From Armillaria gallica (Eukaryota > Basidiomycota > Agaricomycetes > Agaricales > Physalacriaceae): a DNA stretch of 64,000 nucleotides. Below are positions 23,505 through 36,383 of the stretch, piece by piece (positions within the stretch are counted from its first letter, which is position 1; each line of letters begins with the position of its first letter). Location of the stretch: assembly GCA_037576215.1 (NCBI GenBank), contig JBANDB010000006.1, positions 4,898,001-4,962,000 of the forward strand, written 5' to 3'. The position numbers were made by a program, and so were the translations under genes. The notes beneath the pieces were generated by a model. It did no database searches. It was not told the origin of the DNA and was given only the letters and a program-made list of their open reading frames with translations.

Positions 23505-25700
23505 TTAGTATCCATAATTCACAATGAGCCCGCTTCTTAAGAGTGATTGCCAACGTGAAGCCCGTGAAGAATCGTCAAATGTCAAAGATGCATCCAGGTA
23601 AAGCTCTCGTAGCTTTCTTAACCTGACTACACCTTCCCCCTGTTGTGTTTGACGCGATTCCACCATTTCCAAGAGCATTTTAGGTTCGGGAATCGATTCC
23701 GAGTTTAAATCGAAAGTAATAAGCCGGGGAAGGATGTCGTCATCATTGTTCGAACGTGTAAATGCAGAAAACAGGTCTCCGTCGGCAACCTTGGCTGAAA
23801 CGCCGAAGTATCCCAGAAGTCAATAAGACCGGCTTTTCCAACCTTGCTCCTGGATGTATTCATTGTGAATGCCGTTATTCCGCGACAATGATGATGAGGC
23901 AGAATCTCTGGAAATACGAAAATAGTGCTGTTGCTGTCCAGATTGTCCAGATTGAAACCCAACGTGGACAGTACAGGAAGCTCCAGAGATTCGAAAAGAT
24001 GGGCAATGGAAGAGGGCGCCGCGCCATCCCATTCCGAAATGATCAGATTGGTCACTTTGGGCATCATGGTCGGGGAGTTTAGGCGTTTGAAAGGTTTTAA
24101 CGAATGAAAGTGCACCTTGAGTATTTCGATGTTGGGTGTATTACCCAAAAGGGAGAACATGTGTTTAACAAACGGTCCATGAATTGTGAGGTTTATTAGG
24201 CCCTTTCCATCGTCAGGGAGACAGACATGACTACATAATGCTGAGGTGATATCCAGGACGCGAACACCGTGTGCCATCTCAAAGGTGCGGATAGGTGACT
24301 TGACTTGTTCTTGTGGTGGTCGTAAGATTAACCTGAAAGAGTGAAGTGATTCGAAATATCCTCGATAAGTAGAAAGCACTTCAAGAGATTTGATAGGGAT
24401 ACGCGCGTGCAAGTGCTTCCCATAAGGCGTGGATGATAGGAGCATGGCTATGAAGACGTGAGAGGAGATGTCTTTTATGCTCGATAATCTGATCGTCAGC
24501 TGGCAGTGACGCGCTCTTTGAAGGTGTAAACCGAACATAAATGGGTGCAGATGTACATTCTCTGGTTCGCGGTACTGTGCAAAATCCAGGGAGACGCATT
24601 TCCACAGAGATGCGGCAAACAATAGGCGTAGTCAGAGTAGACGATTACGACGCGATTATGAGAACGATTATAAGAGCGATTATGAAGGCCGTAATCGTGG
24701 GAATAATCAGAATTGAGCATAATCGGAGAAGCGCCTCTGGAGTCGCTTTTCCGGTTACGGCGACTGTCATCCACATCGATTATGGATCCTCAGTCTTATA
24801 TAATTTGCAGCAATCATTCTCCCCACTGGTCCCCAGACATTGAATCTTCCATTGCTAAATTCCTGCGTCGCACACGTAGTCTGTCACGAGGCAGGTGTAG
24901 AAGTTGGCCTATCTCAGGGTGTCGTTTCCGCTCTCGTAGTCTTCACTTTCGGCGTGCCCTGTTGAATGTGTGCTTATGAGTGCCCGTGCCCTGTCTGCGC
25001 CATGGAACTATGTTTCTGAGCTTGATGGTAGAAGAACAACGAAAATATATGCCATAAATTCAGAGACACGGTGTATAGGTGGGGGGATATAATCGTTAGG
25101 CATAACCGACGTGGCAGAGCACACGGTCAGAGTCATGACAATTATAATGGCGATTATGAGTCATAATCGAACCTATAATCGGACTCGTAATCGGACTCAT
25201 AATCGTCCATAATCGCTTACTCTGACTGCTTCTAATGCTACCCTCCGCCAAGAACGACAGACTTGAGACAGTGTCCATGGCGGCTTGCACGAGTCAAGGG
25301 AGTTGGATACAACGTCCTCCTCGGGGAGGTCGTAGACTTCATGCACGCAAAATGAAAAGATGTAGCTGAGTACGTCATCGGGAACGGAACGAATAGGCTG
25401 CAGCAATGCTTTAGCGGCCTGCAGATTTCCCGTGACTTTTGCTTGACCGTCAAGGAGGGTCTCTAACATTTGCTGGACATTGCCAATTTTCTCCTTCAAA
25501 ACCACAAGCAGGTCCGAGGATGAGGATTCGGTGGCAAGCAGGGATAGCCGCTCTCCTTCTAGCGGGGGATCATTGCTTTCTAATAATGCTTTGATACGCG
25601 GATTGTCTGAGATGGAATCCGGGATATCAGGACTCGAATGCAAAGAGCATGCGCCACGGGTCGAGGATGTCAAAGGAGGACGTGGCGGCATAGAAACCAT
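23505..25700 (-). pseudogene. F-box protein split by an inserted element
   Basis: The N-terminal part (ATG 25700, MVSMPPRPP) has a leading helical region and an F-box: IRSVPDDVLSYIFSF, then WTLSQVCRSWRRVALEA. The frame breaks exactly at the edge of the 596-bp element (24631-25226). Immediately beyond it the expected continuation appears: ASLWKCVSLDFAQYREP and HLQRARHCQLTIRL, followed by LRR-like segments. In the intact paralogue at 52962 these parts are contiguous (WRSVALSMPSLWSCISLDF). Near 23790-23830 the frame changes once more, and the real C-terminus (ILPRLITFDL, MLLEMVESRQ, LRELYLDAS) ends with TAA at 23505. So the gene carries one insertion and at least one frame break. Confidence 0.75.
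24631..25226. mobile_element. MITE-like element with 12-bp-period terminal arrays
   Basis: Both ends start GTCAGAGTA in inverted orientation. Inside this, the left end has four tandem-like units of about 12 bases (CGATTAYRAGNN), and the right end has five on the opposite strand. There is no transposase gene in the 596 bp. The element interrupts F-box coding sequence between VALEA and ASLW. I see no clean target-site duplication, so the exact edges may differ by a few bases. Length, inverted ends and lack of coding capacity fit a MITE. The superfamily is unknown; CAGAGTA ends recall hAT elements, but that is only suggestive. Confidence 0.7.
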
Positions 25701-26539
25701 GATGAAAGGAATTCTGGACGTAGTTACTAAGTTATCGTCATTTTTGAACAGCATGGGAACACATACTTGTGTTGAAGTCAGTCCAAAATTTCGTACGATC
25801 TAGCGCGATTCAGCGTAAAATAGGGATCAGTTATCTTGAAGGAGTCTGCAAATGTTTCATCAGATTAATCAAGCAGTCGCTTGGGCGCTAAGTTCTAAAC
25901 GCGCACCACGGTTTCTGAAAGAGTAGAGCGAAGAAGATCAATCACTTGCTGTCGTAGGGCTGCGATAAGCTGTTGTTGTCAGTAGAGGATCAAGATGCTC
26001 GAGTTCAACCAAGGTGATGGAACTTGGAAAAAGAGTCGCGCCTGCCGGGGAATTTGGTCAGGTGACTAAGTGACAGTCGCGTCAATTCTTGTCACACTAA
26101 TATCTGGCCCGTTCCTTTGAACGACTCATCTTCAAACGGATCGTTGTCTGGTTTACGAGACTAGCCCGTTTTCTCATTCCTTCAACCTGGGGGAGGGGTA
26201 CGCTCTTCAAGTTTGCGTTGGAATAACCATGATTCTTTCGAAAGACGGAGAAACTCAGGGTGAAGGGTGAAGGGTGAAGGTTGGTAGTGTATGTTCCATA
26301 CGTTGAGCATCTCGGTACCCCCGGGCCCGAGTGATTTCAAGAAATTTTCAAGAGACCGCGGGAACTCCCGACGGGGATGTTTTGGCTCACTTCTATTCAA
26401 GTCCCCGTTGTGGCCCATCACTGGAACTGGCAGCCATGCATCCAGGCGCTTATCGATACATGAGGTAAGCATGAGGCAAGAAAAAAAAGTATATTTCGTT
26501 GCGCTTTGAGGGACGGCATCTTTCCAACAATCCATCATA
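25701..26539. other. intergenic upstream of the helicase
   Basis: It contains a minus-strand frame of 128 codons (26182-26568) with no domain, overlapping the helicase start; I regard it as chance. A GGTGAAGGGTGAAGG mini-repeat lies near 26264. Nothing else is supported. Confidence 0.4.
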
Positions 26540-29500
26540 ATGGTCTCTCCGGACTCGCCTGCAAACAAACTTCTCGACTACATCAATGAAAATTGGTACT
26601 ATCAGGCAACAAAGAGGGCACGGTGGATGGATCTGATAGGAGACTATGCTGGCGATGAGCCTTTCATTATCGACGGTAAGTTATCACGATTTCTTCGTGA
26701 CAAGACGCCGACTAATTCTTTTCGGTGGCATAGGGGAATCCCTCATACAAAGCGTCCTAGATGATCCTCTTCTCGCCATTGGGCGCAACAATGGCATGTT
26801 TTCTGAAAAGGTTTTCTTATTAGGAAACGCTGACTGACACACTTACAGACAACGGTTTCCAGGCTCTACACGCTATTTACAGCCTCGAGAATACCCTGAA
26901 AAGTTTCGTCTCGCGAAAAGCTAATGTTGAGATTGTTTTCTGGCGCAGTGAGTAGCGATCTAAAGTCAAAGACGCGCTTTATAACAACTGATAGATAACA
27001 TTCACGCTACAATTACACCGGGACAGACACCTTTCGTACACTCGTCGCGGTATTTGGCGCGACAAATTCTTCTCAAGCATCTGCAGCAACTTTCTCATAT
27101 CGTCCCGATGCATCAGTTCGAAGACCTGCGAGATAAATCTTGGAAGAAGTATGAAGCCTCGAGAAAGGTACGCGGCACGTGTATCACCCCTTGTGCTCTG
27201 CCCTAAAATCACCTTTCAGCCTATGTTTGTGCTCATCAGCGACAGCGTCCCCGACCGCGACGATCCTGCTGATGATCTTCACCCTGGCTACATCGCGTGT
27301 CAACGAAATTTGATATTTGAAATCCTGTCTTTTGGCCTGCCTGTAGCTTTATTCAACGGGTTAGAATTCAGAGACTCCAAGGTATGGGGATGCCTTTGTT
27401 ATGGGAACGTTAACTAACTTATCAACATCCAGATCTTATCCTTCGTCATCGAAAGGACATCTGCTACTAGAGACTCGGCCCCTCCTTGGTCCTCAGTCGC
27501 TCCGATATATAACCAAATGGATTTGGTTATCCAGAAACATGACGTCTCAGAGAGATTTCAGTGCTCTGGACCACTGTCTTGTGCGCGTGAAGTTCTCGAA
27601 AAGATTTGCCAGCTATTCTTCGCTGAAGATCCATTCTTTGGGTCCATGATCTCATCTCATAAACCCTTAATGGAAGAGCTTCTAGCTGCCTTTCTTCTTC
27701 ACGTCCTCGGCCTTCCGGAACTGTCTATCATGGCTCGAATCCAATCCCCTATTGAAGTCCCATCGGATTTGCAGGACACTTTGCGACAGTCTTTCCTCCC
27801 TCGACTTTTCTTTGCGGCTTCTGCCGTTCTCCAAAAGGCTACCATTGGTCTGGACATCGATCTTCACGTCTTCTTCGCGCTCCTTCAGTATCTTAGCCAT
27901 GGCACGCTTTTAGCTTCAGCCGTTCACGCTGATATCATCGTACAGGCAAAGAAGATTTGGCCTGGTGAACATTTTCCTGATCACTTCCCGTGTCTAGAGG
28001 CTTTCACCTTTGTACGGCCTGATCCGCCATCCCCGGAGTCCCTGTCCTTATTGATGTTAAGCAATGGGGGTATCCCGCAGTCTTCCACAATCCTATCTTC
28101 TATCGCAAGTACAACAAGTGACAGCGACGAAGAAGACGATTGGGAGAAGGATTCAGATCTGGAGGTATGGGATGCATCTGACTCCGAATCTAAAACGAAC
28201 CCTCAGGAGCCCGTTCCGATACCCACACCCCAGACGCAAACTCAACTCCTACCGTTCTCCCACCCCGTCTTTGACAAGGCACTCTCCTCAATCAAAATCT
28301 CCACAGCCACTGACGATCGGCCGCTCAAATCCAGCGAGTTCCTCAACTTTTCCGTATTGTTTACGGATACACGTCATTGGCATAACAGCAAGAGGATCGT
28401 TACTCCTGGCGAGAAGGTCCCCGTTGCGAATTGGCGTGTTCTCCGTTCCAATCAGCGGTACATTGCCAATCTACAACGGCAAGCAGAAACATTGACGGGG
28501 GCGTCGGGAAGAGGGCTTCGACAAATTACCATTACCGTTGATTCTGCGGCGCCGAAGAAGCCTGAAAAGGGCCATAACCTGCAGGTTCGTGATTTTTTTT
28601 GCTCATGTCCGTTCCAGGCTAAGGTTTCACGTATTTAGAAGATTCAAAAGACGACAAAACCGGTCAAACTCACGAAGAAAGAGCAACTAAAGAAGGACAT
28701 ACAGGACAAGAAAGATGCCGAGAAGGAGAGTCAGACACGACAATGGTTTCTTAATCAGCTAGGCTCTATGTCCGACAAGTCAGCTGAGCAGAGGCTCCAT
28801 CTACTAGAACAACTGACTCGTAGTCCCCGAATGACCGACCCTTGGGTCGCCGTCGAACATCTCATGTACAAGACGCATCTTCTCCTCAAGGTTTGGATTG
28901 AAGATCCTGATCACGAAAAGGACGCTGTTCGGGATCATTGCACCGTAACAATCATGCGACTGGTGAAAGATATATGCGACAAAGGTGCCACAACACCAGC
29001 CAGAGGAAAAGCGTTATCTGCAGTCTTAACTAGTCTTGGTTTCTCGGATTTCATTGATGAGTTTGTTACGGTAGCGGAGCCGCTAACACCAGTTCCGTTG
29101 GCCTTTGACTTTGTTAAACTTGTTCGATCAAAGGGAGACGTTCTTTATCCCTGGATGAAGATAGCCGAGCATCCTATTCTCTGGCAGCTGCGACTCTTTG
29201 GACCATATATGGACCGTTCTATGGATGGCTGTTCGGATAGGCGCGTCAATTTCGATCCTGATGCCTGGCAAAAGAATGCTCTCGATTGCATCGATGATCC
29301 CAACCATTCTATGCTTGTCGTTGGTAAGTGCCATTTCTATATTTGCTCCCCTACCGTTATTGACCGATCCCACATCTAGCTCCAACTAGTGCCGGAAAGA
29401 CGTTTATCTCGTTCTACGCGATGGAGAAGGTTTTGCGCGAGTCAAACGATGGCATTGTGGTCTATATAGCCCCAACAAAGGCGCTTGTCACTCAGATTGC

Positions 29501-32500
29501 TGCCGAGGTTTACGCTCGTTTCAGCAAAAAGGTTCCTAATGGTATTCTTTTTCACATACATTTACTATTCGTAGTTCATGTAGTTTCTAGGGACTTTATG
29601 GGCGATTCATACACGGGACTACCGTATCAACGAACCGCACAACTGCCAGATTCTTATCACCGTGCCGGAAATGCTTTCTATTATGTTGTTGTCTCCTCCA
29701 CTTGCTTCCAAATGGACGCCTCGAATTAAAAGGTATGCTTGCGTCCACCGACTCTATCATTGGCCTTATCATACTTCTGAACAGAATCATTCTCGACGAA
29801 ATTCATTGCATCGGCCAGCAAGAAGGAGGCGCCATTTGGGAACAAATCATCCTTCTAGCACCTTGTCCAATCATGCAAGTCTTCATTATGCTTAGACGTG
29901 TTTTGTGCTCATTCAATGCTAGAGGACTATCTGCGACCGTTGGAGAACCAGAGACCTTCAACGACTGGCTTGCTTCTGTATCACGGGCGCATGGATACAA
30001 GCACACATTCATTCAGCACAAGCACCGGTACTCGCACCTTCGGAAATTCCTCTATCGTCTGGATGGGTTGAAGAGCCTACTGCCATTCCAAGGACATGAA
30101 TCATACAAGCCAACGTCTAGGATGAGATTCCTCCATCCACTGTCAACGCTGGCCTTTGGTCCACGGGCTCTGCCGGAGGATTTATCGCTCGAGCCCGCCG
30201 ACACGCTGTCACTATATAACGCAATGAGCCGACACAAAGACCGCTCCAGTGACTTGGTCGAGCTTGACCCGGTCCTGTTCTTTTCCTCTGTCAAAGGATT
30301 TTTGAGGCAGAAGGACATTCTGCGATATGAAACTGATCTAAAAAATCTTCTTATGGATCTGCCACCGTCATCTCTGAATGAAGTTATCCATAATCTTGCA
30401 GACAAGGACATCCCGCAAGGCGTAAATGATAAGGAACCTAGTCGCATGAGCTTCGAGACAGGGCTTTTACCGCTCGTAGCTGACCTTCATGCTCGCAGGG
30501 AACTGGTACGCATTAATACTACACAATTCCGTTAATTATACCGTTGATGCACCCTGTTTCTAGCCTGCCATCCTATTCAATTTTGACCGAGCCAAGTGTG
30601 AAGATGTTGCTGGATTGCTTCTTCGAGGACTCCTGAAAGCTGAAATTGCTTGGAAATCAAGGAGCCCAGAGTGGCAGAGGAAATGTCAGCAATGGCAGAA
30701 GTGGCAAGATAGCTCCAAAGCTCGCATCCGTGAAGAGAACAGGGCGAAGAAATCAAAACGTAAACCTGATCCTGATGACGTCGAGCCTTTGGCCGCAACA
30801 GAAGCCCCAGCATGGGAAAGCACCTTTGACCCTGATGCACCACTGGACAATTTCTCATTTGCGGGCCATTACTCCGCCGAAGATTTGGACGAAGCAATCA
30901 ATGATGTCTGGTCGGAGTACTGGAAATCTAAACCTGTACTCTTGGCTGCACTTCAGCGGGGAATAGCAGTCCATCACGCCGGCCTGAATAAGGGTTATCG
31001 GAGCTTAGTTGAGAAGTATGTCTATCCCTTTATAAACTCTTCTCGTCGTATTTAGTAATTGCTTTTATAGCCTATTCCGACGAGGATACATCCGAGTTAT
31101 GATTTCAACCGGTGCAGTACATCTCTGATACCATGCTTATGGACTCTGACACATGTCAATAGGGACGCTTGCCCTTGGGATCAATGCACCTACGAGGACT
31201 TCGGTGTTCTGTGGCGACTCACCTTTTCTTACGGCTCTTATGGTTGGTTCCACTACTGTTCAGTTGCTGATTAGATGTACTCATGGTAACATCATAGTTT
31301 CGCCAATGTGCAGGTCGTGCAGGTCGCCGAGGATATGATCTGTTAGGCAACGTCGTCTTTTATGGGCTTACCCTTGATCGGGTACAACGTCTTGTACTAT
31401 CCAAATTGCCTTCTCTAGGAGGAACATTCCCATTAACCCCGACACTGACATTACGACTATTCAACCTCCTGGACGGCTCGAACAGTGCAAAAGTGGCCGT
31501 AAATGCTATCGAGAGTTTGATGAAGCTACCGCAGGTCAGCTTTGGGTCACAGACTGGACAAGATCAACTGCTTCACCATCTACGCTTCAATATCGAGTAT
31601 CTTCGTCGAACACATCTTCTGGATAGGGACGGAAAACCCATCAATCTCTATGCAGTCTCGGCGCACCTCTATGTAAGTAATAGTGACGTATAATTGTTAC
31701 TGCAGTTTCTGACAACGGCGGTACAGTACACTGAACCGAGCAATTTTGCGTTGCCGATCCTTCTTCGTGGAGGAATACTACATCGGATATGCGCAGGACC
31801 ATCCCCAAAGTACCACTTTATTCTCCTTATGTGCCACCTTTTCGGTCGTCGATACTTAGCCAGCGCGGCTGCGAACACTCAGAATGTAAAGAAGCTCCAA
31901 GATCTCGTGGTCCGCTTCCCGTCTATGATCATTCTTCCTCCTCTTCGTGCCGACGCACGCAAAGTTCTTGAAGAACACGATAAAGAAATCCTCGGTATCT
32001 TTACAGAGTACACCAAGGCCTATACATCTCAGTACTGCTCAGAACTTGGCCCAGATGACATGCTTCCTCTCAGTGGGATAAAGTATATCGGTACCCCCTC
32101 CACCGACGGCTTCCGTACGCACCTGGAACATCACATCCGACCGGTCTCTGTGCGATCCAGCTTCGTGGCCACATCAGGACATTTCGATGAATTTCACTCG
32201 GTCGAAGAGCTCGTGCGGTCTGCCCGTTCTGGCCTCCATCTCAACGAGCATGCCATCCCGTCAATGACCCGATTCACAGCCACTCATGACACCACTATTG
32301 GTTCTGAGCATGCTCTCAACGCGTATCTACTCGACTTCTATACGCATGGCCAAATTTCTGCGCTGGAGAAAGCCAACGGTATTCGGCGAGGCGATGTCTG
32401 GTACTTCTTGCAGGATTTCATGCTTACTTTGATGGTGATCAAATCATCTTTGGAGCAGCTCCTGAAAGACGCGTCCGTTGGATCTGACAAGACTATTCCA

Positions 32501-32692
32501 TCTGAAGATGCAGAGTCATCAGATTATTTTATGGCCGATCCAGCAGAGACAGATGAGCTTTCAGATGATGGCGCGAATGCGGAAGCTTTCAAAAGACCAC
32601 CTGGAACAAGCGCTAAGGACTGGCACATGTATGAGGTCGTAAGGGACGCTACTGCTGAATTCAATGAAAAGTTCAGGAGTATGTGGGCTTGA
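26540..32692 (+). CDS. DDX60-like Ski2-type DExH-box RNA helicase
   Basis: A large gene with perhaps 12-15 short introns. The N-terminus carries the PIN-like FIIDG...[17 protein letters not shown] and [14 protein letters not shown] typical of DDX60 proteins, and a long acidic linker follows. The helicase core is complete in order: APTSAGKT (motif I, near 29380-29402), YIAPTKALV (Ia), [19 protein letters not shown] (II, near 29800), GLSATVGEP (III, near 29925), [18 protein letters not shown] (30940-31010), [17 protein letters not shown] (V, across an intron near 31105-31195) and [13 protein letters not shown] (VI, near 31320). A C-terminal helical region follows, ending NEKFRSMWA. In animals DDX60 acts with RNA sensors and exosome-linked RNA decay; in fungi its role is not established. 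Splicing around motif VI (31240-31320) is unresolved: a tiny exon or an indel. Confidence 0.88.
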
Positions 32693-33346
32693 TGCGCATC
32701 AGATGGAACATACATAGATACGATTTTACCTAAATCATATGCTCTACACTTGGTATACTTACAAGTACGCGTAGTGACGAAAACATCTATGAATCAACTT
32801 CAAGAATAGTGAATGGCGAGAGGCGGAGCAACCGGCCGTCGATAATAAGCCGCCCTTCCCTGCGCACAGTGCCTATGTACTGTCTTGTGAGACCCAATGC
32901 CATGTTTCGAGCCTTCAACGTCTCCTCTGCGGAACCAATGCACCCTGGTTCCACACGTATGTGAAAACAGGTGCTTTTGCGTGGGCCAAAGATGCTTTCC
33001 AGCGCCTACCACTGACGGTCATTTTGCGCAACCCTGCCATCGCTGCTATGTTGTGTAAGACTCAATGATACGAGTTGAGTAGTATGCGGTAAGGTTGCGA
33101 GGAATAAGGTAAGGTTTTGTGCGTCAGACAATGGAGTGGCGAAGGCAGGCAATGGCATCCGTAAGAGCAGCGACCTCAGCTTAGAATGGCGGCTGAAGTC
33201 TATCGGTGGAGCTAGTAGCTCAACGTGCAGTCAACATTAGCTATCCTCTAGAATTTCTTAAGTAACTACATATACTCTATGATCATACGGAACGGTCAAG
33301 AACACGCCGTTCCGCCTTCGACATCATTGAGCGAACTACGGCAATA
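32693..33346. other. intergenic, no gene seen
   Basis: 3' flank of the helicase gene. Only short frames without domains are present. Confidence 0.5.
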
Positions 33347-33901
33347 TCATTTCTTCCGGTTTTCGTCACCACCGACGCTACTACAGCTATCTGGTGTTTG
33401 GACTAATAATATCTGTAGTAACCGAAACATACGCGGATGCTTTGCAAACTTGTGTGCGTGTACTCGGCAATCGATACAAGACAAGTGCGATCGACGTAAA
33501 GCTTGTACAGATTGGGGATATGGAGAAGGACATCCACGACGATGGGGGGATACGGAATGGTAATACATGCGCAAACTTGAAACATAGGATCCAAGGTGGG
33601 GAGATTCCAACAGTAAGTCTTTGAACTGTTTGCACGACTTGCGGACCAGGTTGATATCCTTAAACAACCGGGCTTGACAGGAAGGCGTAAAACACCTTGA
33701 TGTCAGCGAAAGCACTCTTAAGGACGGATAATCCGGTAAGAGCATATCCTCCCACCGCGTAACAGATTCGTCGAGTATTTTATCGATGAGCTCCTGCGGG
33801 AGATCGATAGCCACTGAGGCCTCGAGGTTTCTAAAGTGGGAAGTCAAGGGAAGATCAGGAGAGAGTAAAGATAGAGTCGGGGGTATTCCACACCTGCTCA
33901 A
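33347..33901 (-). pseudogene. F-box gene fragment
   Basis: The N-terminus is an F-box: IDLPQELIDKILDESVTRW, then VLSLTSRCFTPSCQARLFKDINL and LESPHLGSYVSSLRMYYH. Downstream the LRR-like text continues in another frame (VLLHIPNLYKLYVDRTC) and then stops. Nothing resembling a full LRR C-terminus follows. It is a truncated, frame-broken relative of the F-box gene at 35059, with which it shares PQELID and SSPHL/ESPHL context. Confidence 0.6.
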
Positions 33902-35058
33902 AGCAAAGAAGGTCGAGAAGACTGCCTCAAGAGTAAATCAGCGACAAAGAATCAAGAACCTTTATATCGTGATTCGTCAAATGGTCAAGTCTTTTCCGAA
34001 GAGAATACAAACTTGAAGGATTCCGGCAGAACAGGAAATACAATGACTAGCCAGTAGCAGAACAACGACTAAAGTGGCTCGGACCAAAGACGTAATGAAG
34101 CGCTATCACTTGCAGGCTTAGGATGGAACATCCTGCCTGGCCCGCCCAAAATGATTTGTCACAAAATTCAGCCGGTCTGGAAGGGAAAGAAAGGAATGGG
34201 TAAGCAATTCTCAGATGCGGCACTTCGGGCCGCGAGCCGTTGCCTGCGAGTCTGCGGAAATACGTGGGGTCTCTCCTTTGACTACTACTCCGACCTCAAC
34301 ATTTGACCCCCTGAGGTTTTCGTGAATGCACTACATTTGCAGCACACATGATTTCCGACGAATTCCAAGTATCTGCGTCTCTCAGGGCTCGTCTAGATTT
34401 ATCGTTAGAGATACGAAAACTTTTCAATGAGACGAACTCGTGGAATTCAATAAGAATTTAGCATTGGTATGTTGGGCCCCCGTACTTCTTTCGTGACTTC
34501 CCACCCACGTTTTGTTCCTCAAGGGTATCGTTCCTGGAAGCTCCGACAGCGGAGAAATAAGTTGTGGCCATTTTGCTTTCCATGGCTTCCCTATCTGTCG
34601 TGGTCGTTGTCACATACGGGCATTATGACAAGTGGACGGCCGTTGGTTAATCTTGTCCACAGCGAGCGCAGTCCCCTGTGCTGGACCAGGGTCCTCATAA
34701 ACCGCCTTCTCCAATTGATGGATACCGTGACATCCATTTGCGTAGCTGGCCAAATCTACCGCCACGGCGGAATTACAGGTCCCTTTGCCCGGGGCTCACA
34801 CGTTACCCTCAAAGTCAGCATCACTTACCAGTTGAACAAAATGGGCCCATTTTTCCCAAGAAACTGTACTCATGATGTGGATGACTCAGTCGTCAGTTAT
34901 CGAGGCCTTCCCTAGATTCACGGAAGAAGCAATCTAGGTACGCTCAGCGTTGGACATTACTGCCGTAACTCAATTATATCTGTTGCGCAGTTAGTGCGCG
35001 CACCGCTACAACAGTGATGCCATCCTTGTAATTGGCAGTTGGCTCCGCTGATCGGCCA
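33902..35058. other. intergenic; one doubtful ORF
   Basis: A plus-strand frame of 148 codons (34469-34915) has no recognisable domain and an overlapping frame of similar quality, so I do not call it. The rest is promoter region for the F-box gene at 35059. Confidence 0.4.
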
Positions 35059-36383
35059 ATGTCTCTTTTTCTCAAACTCTCATCTATGGGTCTTGTCGCC
35101 TCCAACCCATTGCGACGCTTCAAACAGAAACCAAAATGCAGCGCCCACCGCCCAGTTCTCCCACAGGAACTAATCGACTATGTACTGGACCAGTTATACG
35201 ATGATCGCCAGACATTGATTGTGTGCCTGCGTGTTGGCCGACCTTTCCTGGCTCGCACTCGAGTGCATATTTTCAGTTCAGTTCACGTCCGACTGGAACC
35301 CCGACGGAATACATGGAAGCGATTCCTTCGTCTCTTCTCTTCATCACCACATCTCGCTCCTTTGGTCCATACAATTCACCTACAACGAAATCATCAATGG
35401 CCTACAGAATGCCGATTTATGTCGGCCAAGGCCGTAGTGCGAGTCTTGAATTCTCTGGCCAACCTTGACGAGATTAAACTACAGGGATATGGTCCGAAGA
35501 TATTCCGAAAGAAGGAGAGCATGGAGGCGCCTCTGTTCAAGTATCTCTTCGCCGGCAACCGCATCAAGAAAGTCCATCTGCACGACTGCAAGTTTTTCAG
35601 GCTGGAAGACTTGTTCGCCTTTTGGCAGAGCTTTCCAGAAATGAAAGACTTGTGGATAGACAAGGGATTCAAATGCCCGGTCTCCACCTCAACGTTCAGC
35701 AACAATTTACTCGGCGAGTCGGAGACCATCTATCTGGAAACCCTTCGAGTCATTTCTGACTTGAAAAATCCTTTTGGCATCCTCGCACACCCCAAATTAC
35801 CTCTTTCATTGAAGGAGGTGAAAGCCTTGGTAGTTGGAACAGGTTCGTGCGTTCAATACGACGGTGCGGCGAACGTAGCGAAGTTAGCGGATGGGTTTAA
35901 AAAATTGGCGTTACTGAACATCGGCGTCTATGAAGCGCTTGTTACTCATGGTGCGGAATGCTCTCTTCGCTTCCCTGTGTAACGATTGTCTGACGGAGAC
36001 CACTAGATATTCAGCTCAACCCGTTTCCCATCCATCAGCTCCGCTTCCTTACTTTTGGTCTTAACACAGACAAGATGGAACTAGCTCCGCTCTTGGGGAA
36101 ATGGATATCGTTGTTTAATACTATCCAATCGGAGTGCGCACTTCGAAAAGTGACGATCAACATTTTTGGCTTCCGTATGCAGCAGTGGCCGTTCCATTTT
36201 GTGTGCGACAGGGTGCAGTGGACAAGGCTGGATGTTTCCCTGACGCGGTGGGATTCGTTACGCAAAGTATGCGTGAATCTCAAGGTCCACAGGCCCAATG
36301 AAGTCACAAATGTTATCGAGGCAACCTGCTGTGAACTGATGAAGAAAAAATTATTGCATATCACTAGTGCGGATAATAGGTAA
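35059..36383 (+). CDS. F-box protein, intact
   Basis: Exon 1 (35059-35950) and exon 2 (36007-36383) are joined by a 56-bp intron (GTGCGG...CACTAG) containing a CTGAC branch-like site. The splice restores the frame and gives 422 residues. The F-box is near residue 35: RPVLPQELIDYVLDQLYDD, then LIVCLRVGRPFLARTRVHIF. LRR-like segments follow: LFSSSPHLAPLVHTIHL, VLNSLANLDEIKL, IKKVHLHDCKFF and KLPLSLKEVKALVV. Presumed role: substrate adaptor of an SCF ubiquitin ligase; target unknown. The ATG at 35059 is the first Met in the frame. Confidence 0.75.

Noticed and set aside
26182..26568. 128-codon minus-strand frame upstream of the helicase
   Set aside because: No domain, signal or splice partner; it overlaps the helicase start codon.
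34469..34915. 148-codon plus-strand frame
   Set aside because: No recognisable domain, and a competing overlapping frame of equal quality exists.
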